Source: Guyanagaster necrorhizus
Lineage: Eukaryota > Basidiomycota > Agaricomycetes > Agaricales > Physalacriaceae
DNA length: 64,000 nt
Assembly (NCBI RefSeq): GCF_019112545.1
Contig: NW_025064880.1
Location: 621,337-685,336 of the forward strand
Direction: 5' to 3'
In this document: one piece after another, positions 23,192 through 35,521 of the stretch
Position numbering within the stretch: the stretch's first letter is position 1
Layout of the letters: each line of letters starts with the position of its first letter
The notes under the pieces: generated by a model
Told to the model about the DNA's origin: nothing
Seen by the model: the letters and a program-made list of their open reading frames with translations, nothing else
The model's database searches: none
Program-made: the position numbers and the translations under genes

Positions 23192-25871
23192 TTAGTTCTC
23201 CCCATCTTCATCTTCGTCTACTTCTTCACTATCTTCTCCACTATCTTGTTGCCCTATTTGTTGAATTAGAAGGGCCCCAATATTCCAACATTTTCGGATA
23301 TTGTCCGTTTGCGTTCCAGGTGGCAGACCCACGCCTCCGGCGGATGGTGAAGAGTGCCACTTCCCTAGATCTTCCTCTTCCACTATATCCGCCTGATACA
23401 AGGCTGCAAGTATCTGACCGAACAGAGGCATCCGTTCGGATGTCGAACAATGAGTCTAAACCATTTCGTCAGCGGTCATTTGCATAATGTGAACCAATTT
23501 CACCTGGAGAATGGAAATGGTTTCAACCGCGTCTACACCTCCGATCCTGTCAATAAGTCCGCCCCACCTTTGTATGACGTTAGATATCTCAGTGCGCTGA
23601 GCAGCGCCTCCGCCGTCGACAATCCTGATACGCTCCACTATAGCTGCAATAACAGCCTCTCTCACACGTGAAAGAGGGACATTACTAGCCATCCGGAGAG
23701 TCTTCAATTCAACGGCAGCGTTATCGATGGAATGCCCTTCGCTAAATGCTCGCTCAAGAGACTGAGTAACTTCAGCCCGGAATTCACTTTCTGCAATAGA
23801 ATCCGAAGACGGTAGGTTAATAGCAGACATATCCAGTGCGAGACTGGGTTCGAGGCTCATTTTGAAGTCTTCGTCCTCGTCTGATGAAGATCCGCCCTCG
23901 CCATCAGACGAAGTGGAACTATCATCTTCCAAGTCGGAAGGTTCATCACCTGGATATGTGTGTCAATAAGGTGAGGGTTAGGGGAGTTCACGAACATGTG
24001 AACGGACCTAGCCGCATGAACCGCTGGTTCGTGTGATTCTCGACATCGTCTTCGACTTCATCATCAGATGCATTCCTGGGCCACACAATCGCATTCGAGT
24101 CTTTTCCCAATTGCGCAGATATTGACGACTGACCTGTGTCATGGGCCCTCAAGTCAGTATCACGGGCACGGAGTGCTGTTGCAAATATAACGCACTAGCT
24201 TCTATTTCTTCCAAATCGGAATCTTCTTCCTCTTCATTCTCATCCACTTCTTCTGGGTCCCGCTTCTTCGACAGCCTCTCAAAAGGCTGAAGAACTGCAC
24301 CGGGGCCTACAATCACCTCATCACCAAGTAGACATCCTCGCACTATCCTCGAATTATGTTTGATGATCACCCCTTCGCCAATGATGCTTTGCTCAACTAC
24401 ACACTCCGGTCCAATACTCGTGCCGTCAAATATGTATGAGTCGGCGATAATGCTCCCAGCACCAATGATACAGTCGCGTCCAATCACTGAAGACTTTATC
24501 TGAACATCCTCCAGTATTTGAGTACGACATCCCATCAGCGTGTTATTCCCGACTGTACTTGTACTGTTAATTCAATCAGAGTCAAAAAGTAAACAGTATG
24601 GGGATATATGACACACACCGAGCAAGGGTTACTGTAGAACCTTTCGCAATGTATTTGTTGCCACGGGTATGCTCGTAAAGGTGACCACCGGGATGATTAT
24701 CATCTGGTACCAAAGGGAACGCCCACCGGGAAAGGATATCCTTGCTATAAAATGCATATTATTGAACTGTGAAAAGTGAATGCAACAGAAATGGTACCTG
24801 ACCGAATCATAGCTCCTTGTATCTTTTACTCGAGCTGCATATCCCTCTTTGGCGATGTAGCAATAAATATTTTTCATGAGTAGATCTGACGTGAGGACAC
24901 CATGCACAAAGTCTCTTCGAAGGTCGAGGTAGTCGAAATTGTCTTGGAAGAGCGAGGGGACCTACGACTATTAGTTGTTGATACCGGCATTCAATACTAC
25001 AAGGCTCACCTCCACAGAGCATATGTCAATAGAACAATCAATAAGATCATTCCGTATTTCGACCTCTGCATGGTCAACAAAGATTTCTCGGGGTATATGC
25101 GCTTTCTTGGTTGGCGGATATCCCGTAACAGGTTCGTAATGCAAACATTCTGACGTCTCTGTATCTAGAACGAAAACAGAAGTGTCACCCTTTGATCTAC
25201 AAAGCTTATATCATTCAACACGGGGCACCAGATGAGCAAAACTCACCTTGTCCGATGCTTGACACCGCTCTCTTTAACTACCATAGTCATGATCGCATCC
25301 TTATTCGACTTTCTGCGTTCTTTGTGCACCCTAACAACCTCATCTATACGGATATTGCTGACCAGGTCGCCCATGACAAGGACAAAGTCGCTTGTCACTA
25401 ATCCGCGCGTGTAAACGTCGCGCATGGCATCTCCAGGTGAATAGGTTTCCTTTGCAGTCATTATGGGTATGATTTTGAGACCGGATCCGGGCTTGCCCCA
25501 TCGCGATTCCCTGGTGGACCATGAATCAAAGTACAATCGTTGTAGAAATGGTGGAGAGGTACGCGATAGCAGCCTTGACTTGTTCCGCGTGTGATCGGCA
25601 CATCACAAAAATTTCTCGTACGCCGGCTAGGGCAAGACTTTCGAACGTCCAGTCGAGTAGAGGTGCATTGCAGACAGGGAGCAGGCACTGCAGAGAAAAT
25701 CAGTCCATCATTGACTGGAGAAAAAAAATGGAGAAATAATACTCGAGGCTTTCGTGTCGTCAACGGCTTGAACCGTTTATTGAAACTGTCCGCAAGGACC
25801 ACGGCCTGAAGAACATCGTCTTCAGCCCCAATCAGTTTATCTTTCCCGTGACTGGAAGACTTGGGTGCCAT
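23192..25871 (-). CDS. GCD6: Translation initiation factor eIF2B subunit epsilon
   Basis: Catalytic subunit of the eIF2 guanine-nucleotide exchange factor. Ten exons: 25743-25871, 25563-25687, 25247-25510, 25010-25196, 24798-24961, 24619-24744, 24196-24563, 24008-24133, 23504-23949, 23192-23455; 732 residues. The nucleotidyltransferase-like N-terminus has LQAVVLADSFNKRFKPLT, CLLPVCNAPLLDW and FVLVMGDLVSN. Left-handed beta-helix hexapeptides follow (SSVIGRDCIIGAGSII, SIIGEGVIIKHNSRIVRG). After acidic linkers the C-terminal W2/HEAT domain carries MASNVPLSRVREAVIAAIVE and ends in an aromatic/acidic segment and EEVDEDEDGEN. All introns are GT-AG, 48-62 nt. Expected order and length. Confidence 0.95.
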
Positions 25872-26367
25872 GACCGTCGAAGCAGAAGGATGACTTGATG
25901 ACTGCAGAAGACCAAATCACGCTGGCAACCAATGTGACTCATGCGTCATTACCGTTCATGACTTGGAAGTTCAAGACAAGACATGTTTGTACCAAAGAAA
26001 ATCAATATGGAAGCAGAAACAATTACAGGAAGCCTAATGACATGGAGCACGATCCGATAAAAAGGATGGGTATTCAATCAGAATCGAATTAATAAGAAAC
26101 GGATAAGGCTCATCGTGATAATGGTGTCGTAAGAGAAGAAAACTGAGAACCAAATCCTGATGTATCATAGTAAGAATGGATAACCAAAACATGGTTGACG
26201 GACTAGATACATCCACAACTGCAATGATGGTTAGAATGGGGAAGGAGACAAAAGATGATCACTATGAAAGCCAAGACAACACAGTTATAAAAAAAAATGC
26301 TCGTGAAAGGTCGTTCAATAGAGTAGAGATGATGACGGTCCAGAAAAAAACAAAAACGAAAATACCC
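25872..26367. other. Intergenic region
   Basis: Upstream of eIF2B-epsilon and downstream of the Ala/Glu-rich gene; AT-rich, with short A runs. No gene or repeat was recognised. Confidence 0.55.
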
Positions 26368-27619
26368 TTATGCGGCAGCGGCAACCACAGGTGTTGCTAC
26401 AGGAGCGGCAGCTACCTCAGGCTTCGACTCCTCGGTCGCAATGGGCTCAGATTTGGGCTCCGCAGAGGCCTCAGCAGCAGGCTCTGATGCAGGGTTCTCC
26501 AGAGGAGCAACCGGAGCAGGTTCTTCAATCTTCGGTGGGTTTTCATCAACCTTGGGAGGATGGGGGACCTCTGCCTTGGCTTTAGGCTTGAAGAAGTCGC
26601 CGACACGCGCGGACAGACGGCGGCCGACTTTGCTAGCCTTGACTTTCTCCTCCTTCTTCTCCTCCTTCTGAAAGGAGGTTAGCCGTAGAGCAGAGCATTT
26701 ATAGAGCGACACACCTTCTCTTCTTTAGTCTCCTCGGCGGCAGCTTCGGCAGGAGCCTCAGCAGGGGCAGCCTCCGCAGCAGTCTCACTGTACAAGACTT
26801 TAGCCCGATGAGAAAAACCAACCTAGAGGGTTACTCACGTCTCCTTCACGGGCTCAGCAGCAGGGGCCTCCTCAGCCTTCGCGGGCTCAGCGGCCTCTGC
26901 GGGGGCATCAGTGGCGGACTCCTCCTTGGCAGACTCCTCGGCAACGGCAGGAGTCGTCTGGTGGAATGTATTCAGTGAAAACGGGATAGAAGAGTGACCA
27001 GACTAGGTACCTCAGACCCTTCCTTCTTTTTCTCCTTCTTCGGGCTCTTAGCACTCTTGACCTTCTTCTCAACTTTGGCTTTCTGATCCTTGAAAGGCGC
27101 AAGGAGTTTGGCGAGGAGACCAGGGCTCTTGGGTCGCTCCTCCTTCGGAGGGGCCTCGGCCTCTGCAGCCTAGATTGAGTCACAACTGAGTCTCGTGATA
27201 AAAGTGAATTGGAGCCGCAGTACTCACAAGTTTAGCCTCATCCTTGGCAGCCTCCTTGGCTTCTTCAGCGGCGGGAGCAGCAGCCTCAGCCGCAGGTGTT
27301 TCTTCAGCGGCAGCAGGAGCATCAGTCTTGGGAGCCTCCTGGAGATAAGGATAATTAGACGAGCCATACACAAGCACGACAAGAATAACACGCACCTCAG
27401 CCTTCACCTCCTCCTTGGGTGCTTCCTAGGATAATGAAAAGGGCGATAAGGAAAAACAGGAGAGACAAAAAGAGAACAAAGAAAACCAACAGGAGTAGGC
27501 TCTTCGGCCTTGGGTGGCTCAACAGCGGGAGCGGCCTCAGCAACGGGTGCGGGGGACTCAGCAAGCTTGGCCTCCTCGAGGGGAGCGGCGGGAACGGGGG
27601 TGGTCTCAGGCGCAGACAT
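26368..27619 (-). CDS. Ala/Glu/Pro-rich acidic low-complexity protein
   Basis: Seven exons: 27491-27619, 27396-27425, 27228-27338, 27011-27169, 26839-26957, 26716/26715-26787, 26368-26667; 306 residues. Composition is dominated by Ala, Glu, Lys and Pro with degenerate EEAPKEE/PAAEEAK units; several exons begin or end at the same repeat phase (GAG|GT), so exon duplication probably built the array. Two basic patches interrupt it: PGLLAKLLAPFKDQKAKVEK with KKVKSAKSPKKEKKK, and KASKVGRRLSARVGDFFKPK. It is probably disordered. Codon use is strongly biased (GCC/GAG/AAG), suggesting high expression. I do not recognise a family and infer no function; a cytoskeletal or membrane-associated scaffold would fit but is a guess. 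Confidence 0.8.
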
Positions 27620-29515
27620 TATGGGAGAAAGCTGGAAAAATGTCGCAGAGTGAGCAGATAAGTAAAAAAGAGAAAAAGGGGGTCTGATGGTACGAACATA
27701 AAAAGGGTATTAACTGACAAGAGAGAGACAGATATGCGTGCAACGCAGCCTTAAAACCCACTGGGATGAGGGATGAGTGAAAAGAAAGGGCAGGATGCAG
27801 AAACAGGAAAGGAACGAGTCCAAATAAATGCAAAAGGATCAATGTTTGCCTGTGTTTGTCTCCTGTACCGAACCCTATTCGTGGGGAGGGCGATTGTGGG
27901 AAAAACAGGCTAGACTGAATTGAATCATACGATCTGAAAGGGACAAAGGTTGGGCGAACTGCAAGCCTTTTTACTGAGTATTCGAATGAAAACAAACGAT
28001 ACACGCAGACTAGATTGATTGTTCGCAGCTATTGCTAGTTATCATCTGTTCAAATTTGTCGTAAAAAATCGAAGCATCAATATATTCTCTTAGCGACATC
28101 AATTTTCAGCAGCCGCAAATCACGTCAAAGTTTGACCCTCTGATAGCAGGCCGTTATAACAGCCTCTATGTTCTCTTTGTCCCCCTGCTGCCCTTCACTG
28201 CCTCAATGCCTTATCTCTGCTTTTCTTTTTTCTTTTTGTGTTTCTCTGCATGCATTCCTTCCTCTTTTCAATTTTCTCCCTTTCGATTTTTGCTATCTGT
28301 CAAAAGTCTCCTGGCAACGCCCATGGCAAATTGAATACCCTCGATCTTTCTCTCCCGACGGTTCCGCCTATCGTTCCAGAGCTCTTTTATGACTCCAAGT
28401 GGCGGCGTCGTCCGATTTCTGTCACTTTGCACCTTCGACTTGCAAAAATACGTTACGGTTCCGGTAATCGCTGCCTCAGGGTCCCGGTCAGGGCGTGGAA
28501 AGTACCGGCATCATGGAATGAAGCGTACTGAACACTCTTTTTTGAGTGCAGCGAGCCCAAACTGGGTGTAAGGCTACTTGTTATATCCCCAGTCAACAAT
28601 ACGCCAATCTCATCAACAAATTTAAAGGTTATCCTATCGGCACGCCGTTTACGCTATTCTTGCGCTATTCCGTTCGTTACTATCGCCTTCTTCTGTATCT
28701 AGCCTGTGGATCGGCCTTCCTGTCCTTCCTATTTTCCATCTTCCGTCCCGGCACCGGACGCCTGCCTTTGCTCTGCAGCCATCGGGCCTGTCGCTTGCCT
28801 CAGAGTCACCACCATCGCTTTCCTGATTGACGTCACTATTAGGCAGCGTGTGAACAATGAAACTGATGGGCAACTTCAATTAACCTGAGGCAACGCCGTG
28901 CATGGATCTTATCCTTCGGTATATGTATCACATAGCATAGCTCTGCTTGATTGGATGGTCCTGGCCCCGACTGTCGCGTCCTGGCTCGGAATTGTCGGTT
29001 CATGCTGTGGCATATGTGCCTGCGGAAGACATGGGTATGTCGCCCTTTGACTGCTCGCTTCGTCGCCCCGCTCATATAGCCTGACACACTTGAAGCCTAA
29101 GGGCGAAAGGTACCAAGAGCTCGATCACATCTCAGTAATTGCAAATGTTCTTTCGATAAGATTCACCTGCACCATCTTCGGACAGCTCTTCGGACTAGTC
29201 ACATAGATACCCCTTAAGTACTTGCTGGAAAAGCATTTATAAGTGTAGTTCAGATAAATTGTATTTTTACTGTTTGTTTTACAAGTATCGCACTTGCAGC
29301 ATAGGACCTTCCGACGTCTCATGTCCAACATCGCAACTTATTTATTGTTTCTCTTGGCCATCATATTAGGTTGAAGAGGCACCCGCCTGATGGAAAGATC
29401 ATGAAACAAAAGAATATGTTCATAGTAACGAGACCCATGTGGAACGCAGGATTGCATAATGATATGATCAGCCTAGGCCCTCCCTCACTGTCGTAGACTA
29501 CTTATGCTGTAGCTG
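27620..29515. other. Long intergenic region
   Basis: About 1.9 kb. The part next to 27620 is a long A/G-rich (minus: pyrimidine-rich) leader typical of a strongly expressed fungal gene. The rest (28.1-29.5 kb) contains only short frames without motifs. No tRNA, transposon or repeat array was recognised. Confidence 0.55.
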
Positions 29516-31907
29516 TTACAGCGGAAGAGACTGGGGGGGCTTTGTCCGGGGCGGTGGCCGTAAGCCCTTCGCTTTCATACGTCGGCGTTTGGCATCTACA
29601 AGCAAACATGCCACAGTTAATAAAACCAATCGTCACAAGATGGAAGGGAGTGAGCGAACCTTCAAGATACGGCCGATCTTCGTCTGAATCGAACGCTGCG
29701 GCTTCCGTATCTTCAACAGCCTCCAGCCCATCTGGGATAACTTCAACCTTCTGCGTCGCGACCGGATGTTCCTTACCCTTCTTCTCAACTTTGAACTTCG
29801 CAACGAAGAAACCATCCATATTGTGCACATGGGGATAGAACCTCCGAGTCAACCTGACACTTGGATGGAATGTCTTCCCGCGATACTTCGTATAGCCCTC
29901 TCGCCCGAACTCAAGACGAGTGTCAACTAGCCTGGCGTGCGGCCGTTTTTTGAGAGCATAGTCCACGACCGCTTCGTTCTCGTCCACGGTAACGGAACAA
30001 GTCGAGTACACCAGATAGCCACCGGTCTTTGACTCGGGACTGACACTATCAATGGCACAGAGAATAAGCTGTTTTTGGAGGTGCGATAATAGTGTGAAAT
30101 CGCGTTCGGACTAACGACGGGTCTTGTGAGCAAAGAACGCGTGTTGATGACTGGAAAGAAGCAAGATACCTTGTTAACTTTGACGCTTGAATCTTTGCTA
30201 ATAACGCCCGTGCCGCTGCATGGAGCATCTAGCAAGACCCGGTCGAATCCTCCCATAACCTTGGGAAATTCTCGACCGTCATGAGAGCAGACGATGACAT
30301 TCTTGCAACCCAGACGATGCACATTCGCTGTAAGACTCTTCGTTCGGGACTTGTTCGCATCGTTAGCAAACACTACTCCGGTATTTTGCAGAAGAGCAGC
30401 GATGTGCGTGGTCTTCCCTCCAGGGGCAGAAGCCATATCCAATATGCGTTCGTTTGGTTCTGGCGCTAGAACTATCACGGGGAGAAAAGAAGACGCTGCT
30501 TGAAGCATGTAATGTCCGGCGAGATATTCAGGAGTAGCACCTATTAAAATATTAGGTTTTGGAGCAAGCGCACCAAGGATAATAATCCGTACCGATGGGG
30601 ACACTGCTTTCAAATACCTGCAACCCAACATTCGTCCATTTACCTATAGGTTCTAAATTAACACCGCGATTAACTAGTGTTTGCGCAAGGTCGCGCCGCC
30701 GAGTCCGTAGAGTGTTCGTTCTAATCGTGACAGGACGCGATACTTCATTGGATTCAAAGAACTCTATAGCCTGTAAAAGAGGCATGAGACAAAATACGAA
30801 AGGTCAGAGCAACAACATACCTCGGCGATGGGAAAGAGAAGGAACAACTTCTCTGCCAAAAAATCGTTATAACCATAATAACTTGCAATGTCGGCTAGGA
30901 GTTGGTCAGTGTATTCCGATCGAGAGCTATATACGAGAATCCATCAATATAAAATTGCTATTTCGCAAGGAACCACGCTTACCGTCCTGGTTGGGCCAAC
31001 TTCTTGAACCTACTTAACACCCGTACGCATTCTCTCATGCGCCGTTGTACTAGATGCACATCAGGACCGCCCGACTTCTTCTCCTCTTCCCTCTCTGCAG
31101 CTGTAGGTAAATGAAATCTGTCCTCCTCATCCACCTCGTCTTCGTCTTCGTCCATATCGAGATCATCGTCACCGTCGTTGAATGCTGCCTGCTGCAACTC
31201 TTCAGCGTCCAATTTAGCCTCAGCAGCAGCTTTCGCATCTAATGCGCGTGAACGGGCCTCCATGTTGGCCATAGTTGTAGGATCATCCTCATCAGACTCT
31301 TCCTCGTCAGAATCTGAGGAATTGTTGGAAGCTGTGGGTATAATTTTTGTAGGTCTTTTGCTTTGCTTCGACTTTTTAGCTTTCGAGGGAAGGATGACTT
31401 CATCCTCATCATCATCTTCGCTGAATTGGAACTCTTGTACGGGCCCGCGCAGAGGTTCATCGCTAATATCATGTGAGAATAAATATTGAGGTATGTAAAG
31501 AGTAGACACACTCTTCCATGTCTAGATCATTGAAGTTGTCATCCATAAGGGACCTTCGAGAACGTTCAGAGCACAGACAACCTGAAAGATGCCCGGAGTA
31601 CTCACGCATCCAAATTTGCTTGCTCCTCAACATGCTCCCACCCGTCTGAAGACTCTGAATCCACCCGAGCCTTCTGTTTTCCCTTCAAAGGTATTGCCTT
31701 TGTCTTAACAGGTTCCTTTGCTTTGACTTTGATAGAGTCCCTGGATTTTGTTTTGACATGACCTGTTTTCTTCAGTTTCTTCGGGGGTCTTGGAGCAGTT
31801 TCCTTGTCGTTGAGGTCGTTCCCGGCCTTTCGTTTTCGGGATAGATCTAGGCATTTCGGATCAAGTGGTTCTGGTGCACCCTGCTTGTTCTTGGCACGAC
31901 GACCCAT
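29516..31907 (-). CDS. NOP2: NOP2 25S rRNA cytosine-C5 methyltransferase
   Basis: Nucleolar NOL1/NOP2/Sun-family enzyme needed for 60S ribosome assembly. Eight exons: 31606-31907, 31512-31553, 30983-31462, 30821-30926, 30593-30770, 30170-30540, 29660-30110, 29516-29595; 669 residues. The first ~190 residues are Lys-rich then acidic. Family segments: EYTDQLLADIASYYGYNDFL, RPVTIRTNTLRTRRRDL, SAM-binding DMASAPGGKTTH, motif IV LLDAPCSGTGVIS and motif VI YSTCSVTVDENE with its Cys, then KYRGKTFHPSVRLTRRFYPH. The basic C-terminus is KRRRMKAKGLRPPPRTKPP. Both conserved Cys are present, so it should be active. All introns are GT-AG (49-64 nt). Confidence 0.96.
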
Positions 31908-32017
31908 GATAGCGAAAGCAAGATTTTATGGAGGATAAAAAACAAAGTACCAAAAAAAAAACGTTGATCACTGTTTGTCGCTATGTATCATTACCACTAC
32001 TTTAATCCGGCCCGTGT

Positions 32018-32738
32018 TTAGCCCAGCCTCAAGCCTAGCACAAGCCCAGCGACAAACGATGCCCGCGGTTGAAAGTCTGCCGTCAAGAAATCCACGATCC
32101 ATTTGAACAAGGAGTAGGGTGTTGGCGCCTTTTTTCTTCCAGTCGCGTCCGTTGTGTAGAATAGGTTCTCAAAACGCCCTCCCATTCTTACCCAATCGAC
32201 GCGTATGACAGAAAGTGACACGAGATACTATTATCGCCTTGTAAGGAATGGAATTGGGTAGAACATAACGTACATGCCTGGAGAAGCACAAAGATGCCGC
32301 CTAAGAAAAACGCCATTGCTTTCGCGCCCTTTTTTAAGAATACCCCAGAACATATGCCTGCTACGGTACCAAAGGAAAGTTGATATACCGAAACCGAAGA
32401 TGAGGGTGGCGGTGGAAGGACGTGGGGTTCAGGTGACGGTTCCATTGCTATCGGAGCTACATCCAAATGATGAAGACCTGCCAACGAGCACGGCGAGATA
32501 TTGTCATACCATCGCAATGAATGGAAGACCTAGTGGCGAGGAAGGATCCGAGTCCTAGCCCTGTGACGCCAGCTGTTTTGAAAAAGTGCGGCGCGAAGGA
32601 GATGGGTGTTTTCGGGGCTACCGAGGCCCTGGTTGAGCTGAAGCGAATGCAGAATCGAGATGTCGTTCTGAATAAATTCTGGCGGCAGAGCGGTGGGGCA
32701 GCAAAGCGAATGGGCGGGGAAAGTAGCATGGAAGACAT
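32018..32738 (-). CDS. FUN14-family mitochondrial membrane protein
   Basis: Exons 32510-32738, 32278-32456 and 32018-32227 give 205 residues. The N-terminus is rich in Arg, Ser and Phe without acidic residues (FRTTSRFCIRFSSTRAS), consistent with mitochondrial import. The FUN14 domain follows: VYQLSFGTVAGICSGVFLKK, FFLGGIFVLLQYLVSLSVIR and a C-terminal membrane hairpin ending ASFVAGLVLGLRLG. Mammalian FUNDC1/2 act at the outer membrane, and yeast Fun14 is also mitochondrial. The second intron (32228-32277) needs a GC donor (CAG|GCATGT) to join VLLQ to YLV in frame. A classical LIR autophagy motif was not seen. The start codon lies 52 bp from the proton-channel start on the other strand. Confidence 0.88.
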
Positions 32739-32790
32739 TTAAAACTTGAAAGAGAAAGGCGTTGTGATGCCGTGTTTGGCAACAACGACC
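32739..32790. promoter_or_regulatory. 52-bp bidirectional promoter (FUN14 / proton channel)
   Basis: The two divergent start codons are only 52 bp apart, so the 5' UTRs and core promoters must overlap each other or the neighbouring first exon. Upstream in-frame Met codons for the channel at 32746 and 32767 make the gap even smaller if used. Confidence 0.5.
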
Positions 32791-33550
32791 ATGTCATTCT
32801 CTGACTCTGACGCAGAGCAGCAGCCCTTGCTACAAGCCAAGGAAACCCTCGATTCCTGGCGCAGCAAATTGGGTCAAGTCCTCGAGGCACAGCTCTTCCA
32901 CAAGGCCGTAATCACTTTGGTAACAATTTGTTAATTGCAATCTTGGGGGACACAACAATAATAATCCTCTTTCTAGATTACCATTGACGCTGCTTGTGTG
33001 CTTGTAGATCTCGGATATACCCTTCTGTCAACCAATTGTACCCCAGCAGGCCCAGAAGGTCCCCACTGGCTCGAGGTTCTCGCTCATATTTCTCTCGTTA
33101 TCACTACATTCTTCCTCGTTGAAATTCCTCTTGCTCTTTGGGCCTTCGGTTTCCAATATTACAATCCCTTCGGGCAGGTCACTCACGCTTCACTGCACCT
33201 GTTTGACGCTGCTATCATCATAATCACTTTTGTTTTGGAGATTACCTTGAAAGGTAAAGAGAAAGAACTTGGCGCGTTGCTTATTGTTCTCCGTCTGTGG
33301 CGCCTGGTGAAGCTTGTCGGCGGTATGTTATTTGTTTTATCACTTCCACTCCCATCACCTCAACGCCGCTGTCATAGGAATAACCGTGGGTGCCGGCGAA
33401 ATATCAGAAGAACATGACCAAGATCTTCTGGATACACGCCAACAGCTCAAGAGCCTAAAATCCGAGCTTGAAATTGCCAGACGTGAGAACAAAGATCTCA
33501 GAGCACGCCTGGGGTGGAATGTTCAAGGGCCAGAGTCAGCCGAATTATGA
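32791..33550 (+). CDS. Voltage-gated proton channel (Hv1/HVCN1-like)
   Basis: Four-helix voltage-sensor-only channel that extrudes protons on depolarisation. Exons 32791-32919, 32977-33322, 33378-33550; 215 residues. S1 includes ITIDAACVLVDLG, with Asp47 matching the selectivity Asp112 of human Hv1. S2/S3 are hydrophobic with FLVEIPLALWAFGFQYY and HLFDAAIIIITFVLEI. S4 reads VLRLWRLVKLVGG with Arg149, Arg152 and a Lys155 in the third gating position, plus the conserved Trp151. A C-terminal heptad region (HDQDLLDTRQQLKSLKSELE) predicts a dimerising coiled coil. A Met at 32767 or 32746 would extend the N-terminus by 8 or 15 residues. Fungal Hv1 homologues exist but are seldom studied. Confidence 0.92.
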
Positions 33551-33697
33551 TATTTCCTGCATAATATACATGATAATAGGGCTACAAAGATGGTGCGTAG
33601 GCAATGTTCGTGACTGTCTATGTGAAAAGGCAAAGTCCCTCGAGCTCAGTAGCTCTTCATGATCTAACAAAGTCAAGATGATACACCATGAGTTCCG

Positions 33698-35051
33698 TCA
33701 AGGAGACATAGGGATTGTATGAACCGTGATGCCTTTCTTAGCATCCGCTCTCATCCACTCCGATAGTCGAGGGAGTGGTATGGGCTTGTCATGATCGTCA
33801 ATGTCGCGGGGAAATGCACCCCCAGATGTCATGGTAGACTCCATACTGAAATGCGATTGACCTGGTCGGGCCAAAACACGAGATTCGCGGAATCGTTCAA
33901 TAAATCGGGAGCCGATAGATTGTGGTTGAGACTCGGCTCTAGGGGGGAGCGGAGGTGTTCTGGGTGATTGAAAGGTAGGTGAATTGATCTCCTTGCTGGA
34001 TCTCCGTGACGAGTTCGCTGAGGTGGAATTGTCATTGCGCTTCACAAATGGATCGTCAACTCCCCGCCGAATCTGGGTTTTATCAGCCCAGTGCGCCTTC
34101 TCGGCTACTTTGCGTTTGCGATCTGCTGTGGAAGCAATGTCACCGAGATATTGACTCCATGAGTCGTTATTGTATCCCAATTTGGCGGCAACCATGTGGG
34201 ACGAGCCTCCATCAAACGACGCCCGAGGAATAGTGGAACGAAACCAAGGGATAGTGTAAATGGACTTGCTCCAGATGCTCGAGTGTTCATACGAGTGGGT
34301 CACTGCTGACACGAACAGACTGAAGACGTACGCAAGAACTGGACTACACATTAGCTTCGTCCTAGAATCAATCAGTCCAAAGCAACGTACTAAGAAAGCT
34401 CTTCAGCCATGTCGTCGGAACAAGAAGCGATGAAGATGCGCAGACTGACCAGTTGGCTGCAATAATATAGGTTAAAGTTGAGATTCGGTGAGCACGTAAT
34501 GGAACGGCGTACCCGTAAGTTGACATGTCATCACAGGTCCATTGGCAATGAGACTAATGGAAGCGCCTTGAGATCATATAAGCAACTGTGAATGATTTGC
34601 TATCCAGGACATACTGATATCGAATATGCTCATCACGGTCGTCCAGAGCAGCTCAGCCTTGACGTGAGCAAATTTCATGCGTGGAAAAGCCATCTCTGCC
34701 ATAGCACTGACGACATGTGAGACTGGTCGTAGTAAGGAAGTGGCGACACATCACGTACAGGGCAATGAGAACGAGTGTAGCGCAGCTATTAAAAAGCATC
34801 AAAGTGGCAGACCCAGAAACTAAACACGCAGAATGTAAGCAATTGAGTTGATAAAATACATGGCAAACGTACTGGTTGCACCTAGCCCATTTGTAGCATG
34901 TACATTCCAGGCCGCGAACACGAGAATCAATAGGCTGAAGTAAATGAGCATCGCTGGTGGTTCAATGTGATTAAAAGTCTACAAGTCGCAACGATTACAA
35001 GAAAATCTTACAGAAAAATACGAATCTGGCGATTAGAAAAGGATTGTGCAT
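33698..35051 (-). CDS. Tetraspan (MARVEL-like) membrane protein with long cytosolic tail, copy 1
   Basis: Seven exons: 35012-35051, 34873-34953, 34759-34819, 34615-34706, 34513-34566, 34387-34456 (3' boundary uncertain), 33698-34343; about 347 residues. Four hydrophobic segments are encoded by separate small exons: MLIYFSLLILVFAAW, TLMLFNSCATLVLIALAMAE, a segment around SIFDISASISLIA and VLAYVFSLFVSAV. A ~190-residue Ser/Pro/Arg-rich tail follows. The sixth junction requires a weak donor (AC|GTTGCT) to stay in frame; the stronger GTACGT donor gives the wrong phase. The layout (four short TM exons plus one big tail exon) recurs at 38921-40286 and 53837-55174. Family name is an inference from topology. 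Confidence 0.7.
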
Positions 35052-35521
35052 CTTCGTCGGAAGTAAAGCCACCCAGTGGAACTTGAAATCGTAAGGAGGA
35101 AAGAATGTGGTATGGACGCTCGTTCGTCCAATTCTAGTGCCCACCGGGGATTGACACGGAAGCAATTTTTTTGTAAGAAGACCTATATATACTGGACAAA
35201 AGAACAATAAGGTTACCCGGCGGACCGGCAATGGGTCCCGTCCTTTGAATTTCAACTCGGTGCTCTTGTTCTTCGTTGCCTCTACTTAACGGCAAGCGCC
35301 TGACGGCGGCAATGTGGGAATAAACAAAAGAGGAAAATGTTGTCGCAGCGGCGATTCGAAGAGCAGGCAAGGCGTCGAAGAAAGAAACGCCAAGGCAGCA
35401 ATACGTACAGCCGCCGTCTGCACTCTAAGTAACGCCATAGCATGATTATTTGATTATACAAGGGATGAACATGTTTCTACAATCCCTTCCACGTACTCTA
35501 TCTGACCATACATTCCAAAGG
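35052..35521. other. Intergenic region
   Basis: Between the tetraspan gene's start and the PFF1 stop, both on the minus strand. Contains the presumed promoter of the tetraspan gene. No gene was recognised. Confidence 0.5.
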
